The notes below the pieces were generated by a model. That model saw nothing but the letters and a program-made list of their open reading frames with translations, did not search any database and was not told the DNA's origin. A stretch of DNA of 64,000 nt. It comes from Guptibacillus hwajinpoensis (GTDB taxonomy: Bacteria > Bacillota > Bacilli > Bacillales > Guptibacillaceae). Where the stretch lies: assembly GCF_005144865.1 (NCBI RefSeq), contig NZ_SWFM01000007.1:62001-126000 (forward strand), given 5' to 3'. The translations under genes were made by a program, and so were the position numbers. Below are positions 37,118-45,603 of the stretch, one piece after another. The first letter of the stretch is position 1; each line of letters starts with the position of its first letter.

Positions 37118-37617
37118 CGAGTATAGAAATGATATTGACCAAGTAATAATTCTACAATTTGTTTATACATGTCTGTTCTCGTAATGGCGCTGTTGGTGAA
37201 AATTCCGATTGCGCCTTCTTTTTTGTTTACTTCTGATCTTTTTGCAAACGCTGAGATGACTGGCCCTAATTCTTCACCCTGAACCATTTTTTCTTTAATT
37301 TCCTCTGGAAGTGGAAATCTTGCACCACCAGCGACAATCTTCACTCCATCTTCATCAACAAGTGCACCCCAATTGCATACATAAAGTCGCTCATCAATCA
37401 ACTGTACTCCGCCTTCAAGTCCTATTCCGATCTTTGCTTGTGCTTGTTTCATTGCTGCTTTCGCCCGTTGTTTTGCACCTACTATTGTTTCTTCATCCCC
37501 CCATGGCTGGTCCCGAACCCCAGATGCAACAGATATTCCTTCTGCGTCTTCACCGAAACACGCGATTACAGCATTTACTTTGACTGGATTTGTGGATCCT
37601 ACTGCAACTTGTACCAA
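37114..37617 (-). CDS. DUF84 family inosine/xanthosine triphosphatase
   Basis: 167 residues. N-terminal VGSTNPVKVNAV is the substrate loop of the YjjX/DUF84 house-cleaning NTPases, which hydrolyse ITP and XTP. DQPWGDEETIVGAKQRAKAAM and GIGLEGGVQ follow as in the family. The assignment rests on these motifs; the preference for damaged purine nucleotides is known for the family and not shown here. The 3' end overlaps ytoQ by four bases. Confidence 0.86.
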   Translation of the reverse strand: MVQVAVGSTNPVKVNAVIACFGEDAEGISVASGVRDQPWGDEETIVGAKQRAKAAMKQAQAKIGIGLEGGVQLIDERLYVCNWGALVDEDGVKIVAGGARFPLPEEIKEKMVQGEELGPVISAFAKRSEVNKKEGAIGIFTNSAITRTDMYKQIVELLLGQYHFYTR

Positions 37618-37674
37618 AAGCTAACCTCCCTTAGAATAGATATGCATTTTTGTTCAAGTAAACATTTCTGCAAA

Positions 37675-37700
37675 CAAAAGGAGCCGCTAAGGCTCCTTTA
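37675..37700 (-). terminator. Terminator of ytoP
   Basis: AAAGGAGCC paired with GGCTCCTTT around TTAGC, T-rich on the minus strand. Confidence 0.85.
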
Positions 37701-37702
37701 AC

Positions 37703-38770
37703 TTACACGTTTGATCGAATACTATCGACTGCCGTTTGATCAGTTGATTTAACGAGCTTAATGAGCAACTCTTTTGCTGCAGCATAATCATCAACGTGAA
37801 TAATGGAAGATGAAGTATGAATGTATCTTGAACATATCCCAACAACAGCCGAAGGTACACCATTATTCGATAAATGAACTCGACCTGCATCCGTTCCACC
37901 TTGAGAAATGAAATATTGATAAGGGATTTCATTGCTTTCGGCAGTATCAAGTACAAAATCTCTTAATCCTTGATGCGTTACCATGGAGCGATCATAAATT
38001 CTAAGTAGCGCTCCTTTTCCAAGCTGTCCAAATTCATTTTTATCACCTGTCATGTCGTTTGCTGGACTTGCATCAAGGGCATAGAAAAGATCTGGATTGA
38101 TCATGTTTGCTGCTGTTTGCGCCCCTCTTAATCCCACTTCCTCTTGAACTGTTGCTCCAGAATACAATTCATTTGGAAGTTCTTCATTTTGAAGTTCCTT
38201 GAGAAGCTCAATCGCAAGTCCAACTCCGTAACGGTTATCCCAAGCCTTGGCCATGATCTTCTTATTGTTCGCCATTGGAGTGAATGGGCAAGTTGGAACA
38301 ATCTGTTGTCCTGGTTTAACACCAATTCGTTCAGCATCTTCTTTGTTATCTGCACCAATATCAATAAGCATGTTCTTAATTGCCATTGGTTTATTACGTG
38401 TTGCATCATCAAGCAGGTGTGGAGGAATTGAGCCAATGACACCTGGAATCGGGCCGTTCTTCGTCATAACCTCTACGCGCTGTGCAAGAAGCACTTGACT
38501 CCACCAACCACCAAGTGGCTGAAAGCGTAGCATTCCATTTTCAGTAATAGATGTAACCATGAATCCTACTTCATCCATATGACCCGCAACCATAATACGC
38601 GGACCTGAATTCCTTTTCACTCCGAAAACACTTCCGAGGTTATCCTGAATGATTTCATCACTATATTTACTGATTTCACCCTTCACAAACTTTCTAACAT
38701 CGTGTTCGAACCCTGGTGCTCCTTGTAGTTCTGTTAACGTTTTAAATAGTGACAGCGTCTCTTCTTTCAT
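37703..38770 (-). CDS. ytoP: YtoP: M42-family aminopeptidase
   Basis: Binuclear metal aminopeptidase of 355 residues. Metal and catalytic motifs: [13 protein letters not shown] (His65 region), [23 protein letters not shown] (catalytic Glu pair) and [13 protein letters not shown], then [20 protein letters not shown]42 members such as glutamyl aminopeptidase form large dodecameric shells in the cytoplasm. Relative specificity is not predictable from sequence alone. Same neighbourhood as in B. subtilis. Confidence 0.93.
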   Translation of the reverse strand: MKEETLSLFKTLTELQGAPGFEHDVRKFVKGEISKYSDEIIQDNLGSVFGVKRNSGPRIMVAGHMDEVGFMVTSITENGMLRFQPLGGWWSQVLLAQRVEVMTKNGPIPGVIGSIPPHLLDDATRNKPMAIKNMLIDIGADNKEDAERIGVKPGQQIVPTCPFTPMANNKKIMAKAWDNRYGVGLAIELLKELQNEELPNELYSGATVQEEVGLRGAQTAANMINPDLFYALDASPANDMTGDKNEFGQLGKGALLRIYDRSMVTHQGLRDFVLDTAESNEIPYQYFISQGGTDAGRVHLSNNGVPSAVVGICSRYIHTSSSIIHVDDYAAAKELLIKLVKSTDQTAVDSIRSNV

Positions 38771-38938
38771 ATGTATCCCCTTTCATCGTTCCTATTTTCT
38801 ACTTCTATTGTATCGAATCTGAATACGTGTTGCTAGTGTCATGAATTTTCAGCATAAACATTTGGTTGGAACGAGAACTTCCGATATACTGAAGAGGGAA
38901 ATGAAATAGGGTAGTTTTAGAAGGGAGACTTCAGGAGA

Positions 38939-39253
38939 ATGAGAACGAGAGATGTTTTAGTAGGCGCGCTTATAGGCGCAAGTGCTGCAGCAATTTCAAC
39001 AGCTTCAATCGCTTCAAGACAAACGTATCTATCACCCGAGAAAGCCCTTAAAGCCGTAAAGGGTGCTGTTAAGCCTGTGTATACGATTAAAGGCTCATGG
39101 ATTCATATGAAAACAGATTCAGTTGAGAAATTCAATCTCCCATTCACCGTCTACTCAGGTGGATTGACTTGCGAGAAAGAGGGCCAGCTACTACAGCTTG
39201 ATTTCATGGTAGATGCAGAAACAGGGACACTCGTTGACTTGCAATCTCAATAA
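38939..39253 (+). CDS. ytzB: YtzB: small PepSY-domain-like exported protein
   Basis: 104 residues. The first 25 form a hydrophobic N-terminus (VLVGALIGASAAAISTASIA) that should anchor or export the protein. The rest is one PepSY-like unit (SPEKALKAVKGAVK then GLTCEKEGQLLQLDFMVDAETGTLVDL), a fold often linked with protease inhibition outside the membrane. Length equals B. subtilis YtzB. Divergent from ytoP with 168 bp between the starts. Confidence 0.85.
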   Translation: MRTRDVLVGALIGASAAAISTASIASRQTYLSPEKALKAVKGAVKPVYTIKGSWIHMKTDSVEKFNLPFTVYSGGLTCEKEGQLLQLDFMVDAETGTLVDLQSQ

Positions 39254-39293
39254 AAAATCCCCCTTCGAATTAAATCGAAGGGGGATTTTGTTT
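39252..39293. terminator. Bidirectional terminator after ytzB
   Basis: AAAATCCCCCTTCGA paired with TCGAAGGGGGATTTT around ATTAAA. Confidence 0.92.
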
Positions 39294-39303
39294 CAGTTTA
39301 AAT

Positions 39304-39840
39304 TTAGAATGTAGAGTTTGTTTCATATACATTGTTTTTCAATTTAAAGCTTAGTGTAGAATATTTGTTTTTTGACCACATGTAAGCGATTAGGAATGGC
39401 ACTACGAACATGATTGCACTTAAGAACAGAATGACACCCATATGAAGATGCTGACCTGTTTCATGGCTGTCCTTAAACTCTTTCGCTTTCTCCAAATCTA
39501 AAACTTGCGCATCTGGAATGACAGCATTAGATTCTGTGTCATAGAAAAGGACCTGTGTATGATTTTCAAAGAAAATGTTGTCACGAACAGTACTAAAGTC
39601 AACTACCATCATAGACACCTGACTGAACTCTTTATCTGCTGAACTATCTACTTTAAGAGTCTCAGCATCTTGAACTTTGAGAGAACCTTTATCATAATCG
39701 TAATGTTCCTCTTCCAGGTAACTCGTAACACCTTTTTTAATTTCATCACTAACCTGTGCTTCAGCATTTGCTGCTGTACCCGCAAAAGGAAATGCGACTA
39801 AAAATGCAGCAATAAGAGCAAAAATTCCCTTTTTCATCAT
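39304..39840 (-). CDS. Exported or membrane-anchored protein of unknown function
   Basis: 178 residues from the ATG at 39840 (GAGGAGGAAAAA precedes it; the frame opens 18 bases earlier). A clear signal peptide (KKGIFALIAAFLVAFPFAGTAANA, cleavage likely after ANA) is followed by an acidic extracytoplasmic region. One transmembrane segment near residues 132-152 (GVILFLSAIMFVVPFLIAYM) is followed by a basic C-terminal tail. The topology is therefore extracytoplasmic domain, membrane anchor, short cytoplasmic tail. I do not recognise the family. The neighbours ytzB and proC give no hint. Confidence 0.8.
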   Translation of the reverse strand: MMKKGIFALIAAFLVAFPFAGTAANAEAQVSDEIKKGVTSYLEEEHYDYDKGSLKVQDAETLKVDSSADKEFSQVSMMVVDFSTVRDNIFFENHTQVLFYDTESNAVIPDAQVLDLEKAKEFKDSHETGQHLHMGVILFLSAIMFVVPFLIAYMWSKNKYSTLSFKLKNNVYETNSTF

Positions 39841-40036
39841 TTTTTCCTCCTCTAACAAACAAATTATCCAATTCTTATCATATCATATTCCTTCTATTAT
39901 TCTACTAACATTTTGAAGAAAAGAACATCCAATACGAGGAAACTCGGGACAGATCATCCAGTTTATTACTAATGGTACCCGACATCTTATGATTTCTAAC
40001 AGTCTAACCCTAAACAGTTTCAACAAAATAAGAAAG

Positions 40037-40240
40037 GCTCTCTAAAAGATTGTTGCTTTTAAAAGATTTTTCTATAGAGAACAACACTTAGCTGATTGGA
40101 GCGGAAGGATGCTCGACTCCTGCGGGACTAGCGGGACAGGTGAGACCCCACAGGAGCGTTAGCGACGAGGAGGCTCAACGCCCGCCCCGCGGAAAGCGAG
40201 CATCCTGGAGCGGAAATCAACCGCTTTATTGTCTACGAAA
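40037..40240 (+). repeat. Dispersed intergenic element, copy C (full length)
   Basis: Left arm AAAAGATTGTTGCTTTTAAA and ATAGAGAACAACA, then the G+C-rich core 40091-40223, then right arm GTCTACGAAAACAATC. GGATGCTCG near the core start pairs with CGAGCATCC near its end. GGAGCGGAA occurs in direct orientation at both core ends, and GCGGG pairs with CCCGC. Confidence 0.85.
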
Positions 40241-40245
40241 ACAAT

Positions 40246-40276
40246 CAAAAAAAAGAACCGGTTTGTACCGGCTCTT
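40246..40276 (-). terminator. Terminator of proC
   Basis: AGAGCCGG paired with CCGGTTCT, followed by eight T on the minus strand. Confidence 0.85.
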
Positions 40277-41117
40277 ACTGTGTTACTGGTTTTTTATTAA
40301 ATTGATTACTAATTTCTTTTGAACGAGTTGCAGCATTTTCCACTGCAGCTTCAAATGCTTCTCCGCCACCGTTCTCATACAATGCTTCAAGTCCTGCTTG
40401 AGTTGTACCATTCGGAGAAGTCACTTTCTTTCTAAGAGCTGAAGGAGAATCTTCTGATTGCTCTGCCATCATTCCTGCACCGAGTACAGTTTGGACAGCC
40501 ATTTTGCGAGCAGTTTCCGTTTCAATTCCTCCCTCAATTGCTGCTTTTTCGAGGCTCTCAATTACATAATAGATATAAGCTGGTCCACTTCCTGCAACAC
40601 CTGTAAATACGTCCATTTGTTCTTCACCGATCACAACTGTTTCGCCGATTGAACGGATAAGTGCGCGGGCAGTTGTTACCTGCTCATCAGATACATGTTC
40701 TCCTGCTGCAAGAGCAGAAATTGATTTACCAATCATACTTGATGTGTTCGGCATAACGCGGATAACTGGCTGATCGCCTTCCAGTTTTTCCTCTATAAAT
40801 GATGAAGGTACCCCAGCAAGAACGGAAAGTAGAAGTTGTTCATTTGTAATGAAATCTTCAATTCCTTCTAGTGCACGTTCAACATCTTTTGGCTTCATTG
40901 CCAGGATAACAACGTCAGCTTCACGAACTGCGAATTCTATACTTTGAGTCGCCAATACGCCGTGGTTCTCCATAAGCTCCTGACGACGTTGTTCATTACT
41001 TCTGTTTGTCATAATAATACGTTCAGGTTCAATAGTACCTGACTCAATCATTCCTGCTGCCATTGCTTCTGCCATTGAACCCGCTCCGATAAACGTTACG
41101 GTTTTATTTTCTAGCAT
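40275..41117 (-). CDS. proC: Pyrroline-5-carboxylate reductase
   Basis: Last step of proline synthesis, NAD(P)H-dependent, 280 residues. The N-terminal Rossmann motif is FIGAGSMAEAMAAGMI. The C-domain signature is GSGPAYIYYVIESLEKAAIEGG, with the characteristic KKVTSPNGTTQAGL block near residue 230. AAAGGAGGCAATC precedes the ATG. Bacilli often carry several ProC paralogs, so this may be one of a set. Flanked on both sides by copies of the dispersed element (C and D). Confidence 0.95.
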   Translation of the reverse strand: MLENKTVTFIGAGSMAEAMAAGMIESGTIEPERIIMTNRSNEQRRQELMENHGVLATQSIEFAVREADVVILAMKPKDVERALEGIEDFITNEQLLLSVLAGVPSSFIEEKLEGDQPVIRVMPNTSSMIGKSISALAAGEHVSDEQVTTARALIRSIGETVVIGEEQMDVFTGVAGSGPAYIYYVIESLEKAAIEGGIETETARKMAVQTVLGAGMMAEQSEDSPSALRKKVTSPNGTTQAGLEALYENGGGEAFEAAVENAATRSKEISNQFNKKPVTQ

Positions 41118-41412
41118 GATTGCCTCCTTTGGATTTCCGAAAAATCATCTACGGTCATTTATACTAACACTGCTTTCTGAACGCTTCAACCTTTATACAA
41201 CAAGAAATAAGCATACTCGTAAGATAGTAAGTGAAAACGCTAACATTTGTATCTCAGTATAATCTGTATTTACGAGATGGACATATATCGTGTCTCACGC
41301 CTTCTCACACCCTCTCATCACAACTGGACTTTTAACACATTATGGTAAAATAGCACTCTCCATCTTTTTAGAAAGCTCTTTTCGCAGACTTTATTGCTTT
41401 TACTTTATAGCG

Positions 41413-41500
41413 TTTGATTTCCGATCCTGTGGGGTCTCACCTGTCTCGCAGGAGTCGAGCATCCTTCCGCTCCAATCAACTTTGATATGTGGTTTTTTAT
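41413..41500 (-). repeat. Dispersed intergenic element, copy D (half lost)
   Basis: Minus-strand copy. GTTTGATTTCCG, then GATCCTGTGGGGTCTCACCTGTC, then CGCAGGAGTCGAGCATCC and the distal end TCCGCTCCAATCAACTTTGA. The half with GCTCGCTTTCCGCGGGGCGG and the apical hairpin is deleted. The rest of 41118-41588 shows no gene. Confidence 0.75.
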
Positions 41501-41557
41501 TCAATAATTGTTTCAAGCATCAACATTATGAGCTAACATAGCCTAGAAATAAAATAA

Positions 41558-41583
41558 AAAGGCCCCTTGTTGGGACCTTTTCA
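41558..41583 (-). terminator. Terminator of the fru operon
   Basis: AAAGGTCCC paired with GGGCCTTT around AACAA (one bulge), T-rich on the minus strand. Confidence 0.78.
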
Positions 41584-41588
41584 TACTA

Positions 41589-43493
41589 TTATGCCTGTAC
41601 TTCTGGTTTCGACTTCTTCAATATTCCTACCATTAAAGCTGTAATGACCGTACCGATTACAATTGCAAGAATATAGAGGAGGATATGAGAAAGTGAGATA
41701 TTATTTACCGACCACATAACAAACGCTCCACCATGTGGTGCTGGTAACGCAATGTTGAATAACATCGTTAATGCACCTGCGACAGAAGATCCAACAATAA
41801 TGGAAGGGATTACTCGTCCTGGATCAGCTGCCGCGAAAGGAATGGCTCCTTCTGTTATGAAAGATGCGCCCATCACATAAGCTACTTTCCCTGCTTCTCG
41901 TTCTGTTTTGTTAAAACGCTTTTTAAATAAGGTTGTAGCAAGTGCCAGTCCTAATGGAGGCGTCATTCCCCCTGCCATAATAGCGGCATGGTACGTAAGG
42001 TTACCAGCATCAATCATTGCAATTCCGAACGTAAATGCTGCTTTATTAATTGGACCGCCCATATCAACCGCCATCATTCCGCCTAGAATTAAACCAAGTA
42101 ATAGTTTGTTCGTTGTGCCCATCCCGCTTAACCAATTTTCTAGACCGGTGTTAAGAGCTCCTACAGGTTCGATCACAACATACATCATAATAATTCCAGT
42201 AATAAAAATACCAAACAACGGATAAAGCAATACCGGTTTTAAGCCTTCAAGTGACTGTGGAAGACCTGAGAACAGCTTTTTAAGAAGAAGAACCGCGTAA
42301 CCTGCAAGGAATCCGGCAATTAACCCACCCAGGAATCCAGCGCCATTCGTTGAAGCCATTAGACCACCGACAAGACCAGGAGCAAGACCAGGACGATCTG
42401 CGATACTCATTGCAATGAATCCAGCAAGGACAGGAATCATAAGTGCAAAGGCATTTCCACCGCCAATTGTGCTAAGTGCTGCAGCAAAAGCGTTGTAACT
42501 TGGATCATTAGGATCTGCGGCATTAATTCCAAAGATAAAGGAAAGTGCGATTAAGATACCACCACCAACAACGAGAGGAAGCATGTTTGAAACACCATTC
42601 ATTAAGTGTTTATAGAAAGGAGACTGCTTGCCTTTTCTTTCGTTTTTCTTCTCGCTAATTTGATCTTCATATGAACCAGAAGGTTTATAGATTGGCGCAT
42701 CGCCGCTAGCTGCCTGCTTTAATAAATCTGCTGGTTTTCGAATGGCTTCAGCTACAGGTACTTCGATTACCTTCTTACCTTTAAAACGTTCCATTTCCAC
42801 TTTTGTATCTGCTGCGACAATAATTGCTGGAGCTTTCTCAATCTCTTCATCAGTAAGACGGTTTTTCACTCCACCTGAACCATTCGTTTCCACTTTTACA
42901 CCGTATCCTAATTCACCCGCTTTTGCTTTTAATGCATCCGCTGCCATATACGTATGAGCTATACCTGTAGGACAGGCAGTAACAGCAAGAATTTTACCGG
43001 TCGCATCATTTGCTTCTTCAACTTCTTCTGACTCTTTTTCCTCTTCTTTTTGATCGAACGCCTGAAGCACTTCTTCTTCTGTTCGCGCTTTCAAAAGTCC
43101 TTTACGAAATTCTGTATCCATTAAGAAAGAAGATAGCCTCGAAAGGGCTTCTAGGTGTGTTTGGTTGGCACCTTCAGTTGCTGCAATCATAAAGAACAAG
43201 TGAGCAGGTTGACCATCAAGAGATTGATAGTCTATCCCTACTTCAGAACGGCCGAATACAATAGCCGGCGACTTTACTGCCGCAGTCTTAGCATGAGGAA
43301 TCGCTATACCTTCACCAATACCAGTCGTACTTTCGTTTTCTCTCGCGTGAATCGCCTCTTTAAACGCCTTCAGGTCCTGTAAATTACCAGCAGAATATAG
43401 TTTTTCAGAAAGTTCATTGATAACCTGATCTTTGGAACTTGATTCAAGGTCTAGAATCATTGTCTTTTTTGTTAATAATTCTGTGATTCTCAT
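41589..43493 (-). CDS. fruA: Fructose PTS enzyme IIABC
   Basis: Transporter-kinase of 634 residues that imports fructose as fructose-1-phosphate. Domain order IIA-IIB-IIC. IIA phosphohistidine H67 lies in GIAIPHAKT. IIB phosphocysteine C174 is in AVTACPTGIAHTYMAA. From about 290 a IIC membrane domain has roughly nine helices. An acidic linker (KEEEKESEEVEE) joins IIA to IIB. The start shares one base with the fruK stop, so translation is coupled. Third gene of fruR-fruK-fruA, reading on the minus strand. Confidence 0.97.
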   Translation of the reverse strand: MRITELLTKKTMILDLESSSKDQVINELSEKLYSAGNLQDLKAFKEAIHARENESTTGIGEGIAIPHAKTAAVKSPAIVFGRSEVGIDYQSLDGQPAHLFFMIAATEGANQTHLEALSRLSSFLMDTEFRKGLLKARTEEEVLQAFDQKEEEKESEEVEEANDATGKILAVTACPTGIAHTYMAADALKAKAGELGYGVKVETNGSGGVKNRLTDEEIEKAPAIIVAADTKVEMERFKGKKVIEVPVAEAIRKPADLLKQAASGDAPIYKPSGSYEDQISEKKNERKGKQSPFYKHLMNGVSNMLPLVVGGGILIALSFIFGINAADPNDPSYNAFAAALSTIGGGNAFALMIPVLAGFIAMSIADRPGLAPGLVGGLMASTNGAGFLGGLIAGFLAGYAVLLLKKLFSGLPQSLEGLKPVLLYPLFGIFITGIIMMYVVIEPVGALNTGLENWLSGMGTTNKLLLGLILGGMMAVDMGGPINKAAFTFGIAMIDAGNLTYHAAIMAGGMTPPLGLALATTLFKKRFNKTEREAGKVAYVMGASFITEGAIPFAAADPGRVIPSIIVGSSVAGALTMLFNIALPAPHGGAFVMWSVNNISLSHILLYILAIVIGTVITALMVGILKKSKPEVQA

Positions 43494-44422
43494 TATTTTT
43501 GACCTCCCCCATTATCATACGGTTTAACCGAAATTTGTTTTCGTAATGTCTGGACTTCCTCTTCCGTACAAAATCCTGATGAAAATGCGCTAGCACTTCC
43601 TGCTGCAATACCTGATTGGAATGCTTCCTTGAGGTCTCCTGTTTCTATATAAGTACTTAGAAAACCAGCAACCACTGAGTCACCTGCTCCAACCGAGTTT
43701 TTAACGTGACCAACTGGGACATTTCCAAAAAGAATATCTTCTTGTGTAATTAATACTGCGCCATTTCCCGCCATAGAAACGATGACATTCTCTGCGCCCA
43801 TTGCTTGAACTTTCTTGCCATACTTCACCGCATCATCAACTGTCGTCACTGTAACTCCAAATAAATCGCCAAGCTCATGATGGTTTGGTTTAACAAGAAA
43901 TGGTTTTGCTTTCACTGTTTCTTCCAGCGCTTTTCCTTTCGTGTCTACAATGGCTTGTACACCATCTGGTAAAGAATAAAGGATGCGTGAATAGATCGAC
44001 TGATCAATGCTTGCAGGAACGCTACCTGCCATCACGACCAAATCACCTGGGACTGTTTGAGAAAGTTGCTCAAATAATTTATCCACATGATCTTCCGAGA
44101 TAGATGGGGATAATCCATTGATTTCAGTTTCTTCACCACTTTTGAGTTTAATGTTGATGCGTGTGTCGCCTTCAACGTGAATAAATTTGGTAGATAATTC
44201 CTCATCATTAAGGGACTTTTCGATAAACTGACCTGTAAACCCACCCACAAAACCTAAAGCAGTGGATTGATGACCGAGCCTTTTAAGAACTCGCGTTACG
44301 TTTACACCCTTACCGCCAGCAAGTTTCGTTTCTTCATCAACCGTATTAACTAGGCCTGTCTTAAGGTTATCAAGTTGGACAATGTAATCTACAGATGGAT
44401 TTAAGGTAACTGTATATATCAT
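43493..44422 (-). CDS. fruK: 1-phosphofructokinase
   Basis: PfkB-family sugar kinase of 309 residues that turns fructose-1-phosphate into fructose-1,6-bisphosphate. N-terminal TVTLNPSVDYIV, the GGKGVNVTRVLKRLG substrate loop and the C-terminal NSVGAGDSVVAGFLS anion hole with the catalytic Asp are complete. It overlaps fruR by four bases (ATGA type) and fruA by one, which makes a tightly coupled operon. Confidence 0.96.
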   Translation of the reverse strand: MIYTVTLNPSVDYIVQLDNLKTGLVNTVDEETKLAGGKGVNVTRVLKRLGHQSTALGFVGGFTGQFIEKSLNDEELSTKFIHVEGDTRINIKLKSGEETEINGLSPSISEDHVDKLFEQLSQTVPGDLVVMAGSVPASIDQSIYSRILYSLPDGVQAIVDTKGKALEETVKAKPFLVKPNHHELGDLFGVTVTTVDDAVKYGKKVQAMGAENVIVSMAGNGAVLITQEDILFGNVPVGHVKNSVGAGDSVVAGFLSTYIETGDLKEAFQSGIAAGSASAFSSGFCTEEEVQTLRKQISVKPYDNGGGQK

Positions 44423-45168
44423 ATCTTCACCACTTCTACTGTTGTATGTTTAATTGCATCGTAGTTAATATCAGGATGTTCATTCGTTATAATTGTGCAT
44501 TCTTCTATGTCTGCCACTTTACTGAAAGCTGATTCACCTATTTTGGAGTAATCCGCGACAATGTACGGCTGTCGTGAGAGCTTTATCGCGGCTCTCTTGA
44601 TAATTGCCTCATCTGGGTCAGCTGTTGTGTACCCGAGCGTTTCATGAATACCATTAATTCCAATAAAACATTTATCAAATCGATAAGTTTCAATGCTTTC
44701 AAGCGCCTTTGGACCTGTCATAGCTCCAGTTCTTGCTTTAAACTTTCCACCTACGATATAAGTTGTAATTCCTTCTGCCATAAGATTCTCAATGACCTGA
44801 TACCCATTCGTGACGACAATAACCTCTTTACCATGCAAGAACTCGCCAATTTTTTGTGTCGTTGTTCCTGCATCAAGAAAAATACAGTCACCATCTTTTA
44901 CTAACTCAGCGGCATAAGCTGCAATCTTAGCTTTCTCATCCAGATTCTGAGTGGATTTCTCACCGAGTGACGGCTCCGTCCACTTTGAGCGAAAAAGAGA
45001 TGCACCTCCATGAACGCGTTTCAGTTTATTCTCGTCTTCTAGTTGGACAAGATCGCGACGTATTGTCGATACCGAAGCACCTGTAGCCTCACTTAACTCA
45101 TGCACAGTTGCTGTTTCCTTTTCCTTCAGAACTTGTAATATGATGAAATGACGCTCCGCATTTAGCAA
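44419..45168 (-). CDS. fruR: FruR: DeoR-family regulator of the fru operon
   Basis: DeoR-type repressor of about 249 residues. The N-terminal winged HTH is EKETATVHELSEATGASVST-IRRDL. The C-terminal sugar-phosphate sensor has FLDAGTTTQKIGEFL and the DEAIIKRAAI segment typical of phosphosugar-responsive members; fructose-1-phosphate is the expected inducer. The frame opens with two GTGs from 45177. The TTG at 45168 is preferred because AGGTGG lies five bases upstream and the protein then begins MLNAERH like relatives. Confidence 0.93.
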   Translation of the reverse strand: MLNAERHFIILQVLKEKETATVHELSEATGASVSTIRRDLVQLEDENKLKRVHGGASLFRSKWTEPSLGEKSTQNLDEKAKIAAYAAELVKDGDCIFLDAGTTTQKIGEFLHGKEVIVVTNGYQVIENLMAEGITTYIVGGKFKARTGAMTGPKALESIETYRFDKCFIGINGIHETLGYTTADPDEAIIKRAAIKLSRQPYIVADYSKIGESAFSKVADIEECTIITNEHPDINYDAIKHTTVEVVKI

Positions 45169-45192
45169 GTTCACCACCTACTTTCTAATCAC

Positions 45193-45221
45193 AGTATAAT
45201 GAAAGCACTTTCAGAAGTCAA
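45193..45221 (-). promoter_or_regulatory. SigA promoter of fruRKA
   Basis: Minus strand TTGACT (45221-45216), a 17-base spacer, TATACT (45198-45193). Confidence 0.88.
45200..45213 (-). promoter_or_regulatory. cre site inside the fru promoter spacer
   Basis: Minus strand TGAAAGTGCTTTCA, 13 of 14 cre positions, and nearly a perfect palindrome. It lies wholly between -35 and -10, so CcpA binding would exclude RNA polymerase. Confidence 0.82.
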
Positions 45222-45272
45222 TCATTTTCAATCAAAATCATTCACAAACAATCATTAATAGGCAAAATCATT
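45220..45272 (-). promoter_or_regulatory. Four direct AATGATT repeats, candidate FruR operator array
   Basis: AATGATT (minus strand) starts at 45272, 45256, 45242 and 45226. Spacing is 16, 14 and 16 bases, about one and a half helical turns. The most proximal copy runs into the -35. Direct repeats of this kind are used by several DeoR-family regulators. Confidence 0.6.
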
Positions 45273-45336
45273 CAAATATTGTTGATTATATAGGGAAACT
45301 TGAATATATAATTCAACGATCCATTCCAAATAAGGA

Positions 45337-45560
45337 TCTTTTCTAAAAGATTTTAGCTTTTGAAAGAATTTTTGTATAAAGAACCACATTAGCTGATTGG
45401 AGCGGAAGGATGCTCGACTCCTGCGGGACTAGCGGGACAGGCGAAACCCCACAGCGCAATGTTTTATTGCGCCGAGGAGGCTCACCGCCCGCCCTGCGGA
45501 AAGCGAGCATACTGGAGCGGAAATTAACCGCTAAATAACAACAATGTCTACATAAACAGC
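45337..45560 (+). repeat. Dispersed intergenic element, copy E (full length)
   Basis: Left arm TTTTCTAAAAGATTTTAGC and TTTGTATAAAGAACCACATT, core 45392-45530, right arm ACAATGTCTACATAAACAG. GGATGCTCG pairs with CGAGCATAC (one mismatch). The apical hairpin at 45454-45472 has stem GCGCAAT/ATTGCGC over a five-base loop. Confidence 0.85.
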
Positions 45561-45563
45561 CAA

Positions 45564-45600
45564 ACAAAAAAGGAAGACCGCTATTCTGCAGCCTTCCTTA
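45564..45600 (-). terminator. Terminator of ytnP
   Basis: AAGGAAG with CTTCCTT, extended by GCAG/GCGG pairing, then six T on the minus strand. Confidence 0.7.
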
Positions 45601-45603
45601 CAA

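Noticed and set aside
40140..40322. Short open frames across the dispersed elements (also at 27939-28151, 41290-41541 and 45343-45567)
   Set aside because: They arise because the G+C-rich core lacks stop codons. They have no ribosome sites, differ between copies and read through terminators. Such frames often enter databases as hypothetical proteins.
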